A DNA stretch of 7,546 nucleotides, from the NCBI GenBank assembly GCA_002297645.1, contig DBMH01000295.1, positions 1-7,546 on the forward strand, in the 5' to 3' direction. Below, one piece after another: positions 6,466-7,546 of the stretch. The DNA is from Rhodanobacteraceae bacterium UBA703 (lineage in GTDB: Bacteria > Pseudomonadota > Gammaproteobacteria > Xanthomonadales > Rhodanobacteraceae). The notes under the pieces were generated by a model, which searched no databases, was not told the DNA's origin, and saw nothing but the letters and a program-made list of their open reading frames with translations. The position numbers and the translations under genes were made by a program. Position 1 is the first letter of the stretch; every line of letters starts with the position of its first letter.

Positions 6466-7083
6466 TCAGCGCGCCGCCTCCACCACCGGACCGAGCACCG
6501 TCCACACGTGCTCCAGCAGGATCGGCTGCGCCTTCGCGTTCGGGTGCAGGCCGTCGTCCTGCATGAGCCCGGGATCGAGCGCGACTCCTTCGAGCAGGAA
6601 CGGGACCAATGGCACGTTGAATTCGCCGGCGAGATCCCGATACATCGCTCTCAGTCCGTCGCGGTACTGCGGACCGTAGTTGACCGGAAGCTCGATGCCG
6701 ACCAGCACGGCCTTCGCCTTCGCCGTGCGGATCGCATCGAGCATCGTCGAAAGGTTCGCGCGGGCTTCCGCCAGCGGCAACCCGCGCAGGCCGTCGTTGG
6801 CGCCGAGTTCGACGACGACGATGCCCGGGCGGTGTTCGGCCAGCAAGGCCGGCAATCGCGCCAGGCCGCCGGCGGTCGTTTCGCCGCTGATGCTCGCGTT
6901 GACGACCTGGCGCGGCGACGGCGAGGCTTGCAGGCGCCGTTCCAGCAGGGCGACCCAGCCCTCCTGCAGCGCGATGCCGTGCGCTGCGGAGAGTGAGTCG
7001 CCGAGCACGAGCAGCGGCGCGGGCGCCGCGGCGGCGGTCGACGCCAGGATCGAGAACGCGAACAGGAAGCGAAGCAGGAACAT
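6466..7083 (-). CDS. tesA: TesA-type GDSL esterase / acyl-CoA thioesterase / lysophospholipase
   Basis: A 205-residue SGNH hydrolase, similar in length to E. coli TesA, which splits thioesters, arylesters and lysophospholipids in the periplasm. All four blocks are present: LVLGDSLSAAHG (nucleophile Ser30), SISGETTAGG (oxyanion Gly67), ELGANDGLRGLP (Asn96) and DDGLHPNAKAQ (Asp177, His180). The N-terminus MFLLRFLFAFSILASTAAAA is a signal peptide; cleavage after Ala20 would make the nucleophile Ser10, as in mature E. coli TesA. Two starts are possible: ATG at 7083 (205 residues), or ATG at 7098 (210 residues, MASVLMFLL...) with AAGG just before it. The 7083 ATG overlaps the start of the divergent ABC ATPase gene. 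A possible extended -10, TGC-TAATCT on the minus strand (TAATCT at 7121-7116), lies inside the ATPase gene. The tesA/ybbA divergent pair is also found in E. coli. Confidence 0.94.
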   Translation of the reverse strand: MFLLRFLFAFSILASTAAAAPAPLLVLGDSLSAAHGIALQEGWVALLERRLQASPSPRQVVNASISGETTAGGLARLPALLAEHRPGIVVVELGANDGLRGLPLAEARANLSTMLDAIRTAKAKAVLVGIELPVNYGPQYRDGLRAMYRDLAGEFNVPLVPFLLEGVALDPGLMQDDGLHPNAKAQPILLEHVWTVLGPVVEAAR

Positions 7084-7546
7084 GAGCACAGACGCCATCG
7101 CCTTGAGTGCGGCCGAGATTAGCAAAACCGTCGACGGCCCCGACGGCCGCCTGACCATCCTCGACGGTGTCGGGCTGGAGGTCGCGCGCGGCGACAGCCT
7201 CGCGATCGTCGGCGCTTCCGGCTCGGGCAAGACGACCCTGCTCGGACTGCTCGCCGGCCTCGACCGCCCGAGCGGCGGCTCGATCACGCTGGCCGGGATG
7301 CGCCTCGACGCACTCGACGAGGAAGCCCGCGCGCGCCTGCGCCGACGCCACGTGGGCTTCGTGTTCCAGAACTTCCATCTGCTGCCGGCCCTCAGCGCGG
7401 AGGAGAACGTGATGCTGCCGCTCGACCTCGAAGGCCGCGCGGACGCGCGCGAACGCGCCGCCGAGGCGCTCGCGCGTGTCGGCCTCGAGCGCCGCCGCCA
7501 TCATTTCCCGTACCAGCTTTCCGGCGGCGAGCAGCAGCGCGTCGCC
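7082..7546 (+). CDS. ybbA: ABC transporter ATPase of the YbbA/LolD family, 3' end beyond window
   Basis: The first 155 codons of an ABC ATPase, cut by the window end before Walker B. Visible: Walker A GASGSGKTT (44-52, Lys50), a MacB/LolD-type segment RRRHVGFVFQNFHLLPALSA with Q-loop Gln96, ENVMLPL (108-114), and the signature LSGGEQQR (146-153). These are marks of the lipoprotein-release/MacB-like ATPases, and the divergent tesA points to YbbA, whose partner permease (YbbP) would follow to the right. Such ATPases drive mechanotransmission systems rather than ordinary import. The ATG at 7082 has CAGGAAC directly before it (AGGA two bases away, tight spacing). A TTG at 7103 is another start; similarity to the family begins only around residue 11, so the start is not firm. 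Its promoter must lie within the tesA coding region. Confidence 0.92.
   Translation, partial: MSTDAIALSAAEISKTVDGPDGRLTILDGVGLEVARGDSLAIVGASGSGKTTLLGLLAGLDRPSGGSITLAGMRLDALDEEARARLRRRHVGFVFQNFHLLPALSAEENVMLPLDLEGRADARERAAEALARVGLERRRHHFPYQLSGGEQQRVA

Noticed and set aside
4123..6996. A 957-codon open frame on the plus strand opposite dcp and tesA
   Set aside because: It is antisense to two genes with complete catalytic motifs. Its product is rich in Arg, Val, Leu and His without any recognisable domain, as expected from the reverse of GC-rich codons. No ribosome site or promoter supports it.
7084..7287. N-terminal extension of TesA to 7287
   Set aside because: The extension is antisense to the Walker A region of the ABC ATPase and precedes a clear signal peptide.
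5810..7504. A 564-codon minus-strand frame across dcp, tesA and ybbA
   Set aside because: It is a different frame from dcp and tesA and antisense to ybbA; its product has no domain.
1..7546. Mobile elements, CRISPR arrays, tRNA or rRNA genes
   Set aside because: No transposase or integrase motifs, no regularly spaced repeats, and no tRNA- or rRNA-like segments were seen on either strand.

Overview
The window is very GC-rich chromosomal DNA with dense coding, mostly on the minus strand. It looks like a gammaproteobacterium of the Xanthomonas/Lysobacter group (Lysobacterales). I infer this from the GC-rich codon use, the divergent tesA/ybbA pair, an exported M3 peptidase, an exported Thr-type asparaginase and a compact HipA-like kinase. 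No marker gene settles the genus. I see no insertion sequence, integrase, CRISPR array, tRNA or rRNA.

From right to left, which is the direction of transcription for most genes: (1) 7082-7546, plus strand, is the 5' part of an ABC transporter ATPase of the YbbA/LolD type, cut by the window end. (2) 7083-6466, minus, is a TesA-type GDSL esterase divergent from it; their start codons overlap in the four bases CATG. (3) 6375-4204, minus, is an exported M3 zinc metallopeptidase of the dipeptidyl carboxypeptidase (Dcp) type. (4) 4203-3910 is a 294-base gap with two GC hairpins on the dcp side and an AT-richer, repeat-containing promoter/operator region on the regulator side. (5) 3909-3178 and 3080-1773, minus, are an OmpR-family response regulator and its membrane histidine kinase. 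The 97-base gap between them carries a 21-codon ORF with a strong Shine-Dalgarno that overlaps the kinase start. (6) 1772-1586 is a gap with GC palindromes and a candidate promoter. (7) 1585-605, minus, is an exported isoaspartyl peptidase/L-asparaginase. (8) 584-1, minus, is a compact HipA-like kinase that runs out of the window.

Two exported peptide-degrading enzymes (Dcp, which removes C-terminal dipeptides, and the isoaspartyl dipeptidase/asparaginase) flank a two-component system. Regulation of peptide turnover or an envelope-stress role is possible, but that is inference from position only. The TesA/YbbA pair is a conserved proteobacterial arrangement. The least understood gene is the HipA-like kinase at the left edge; the least expected details are the CATG start overlap, the small ORF ahead of the kinase and the repeats upstream of the response regulator. 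Nothing in the window amounts to clear proof of a new system.
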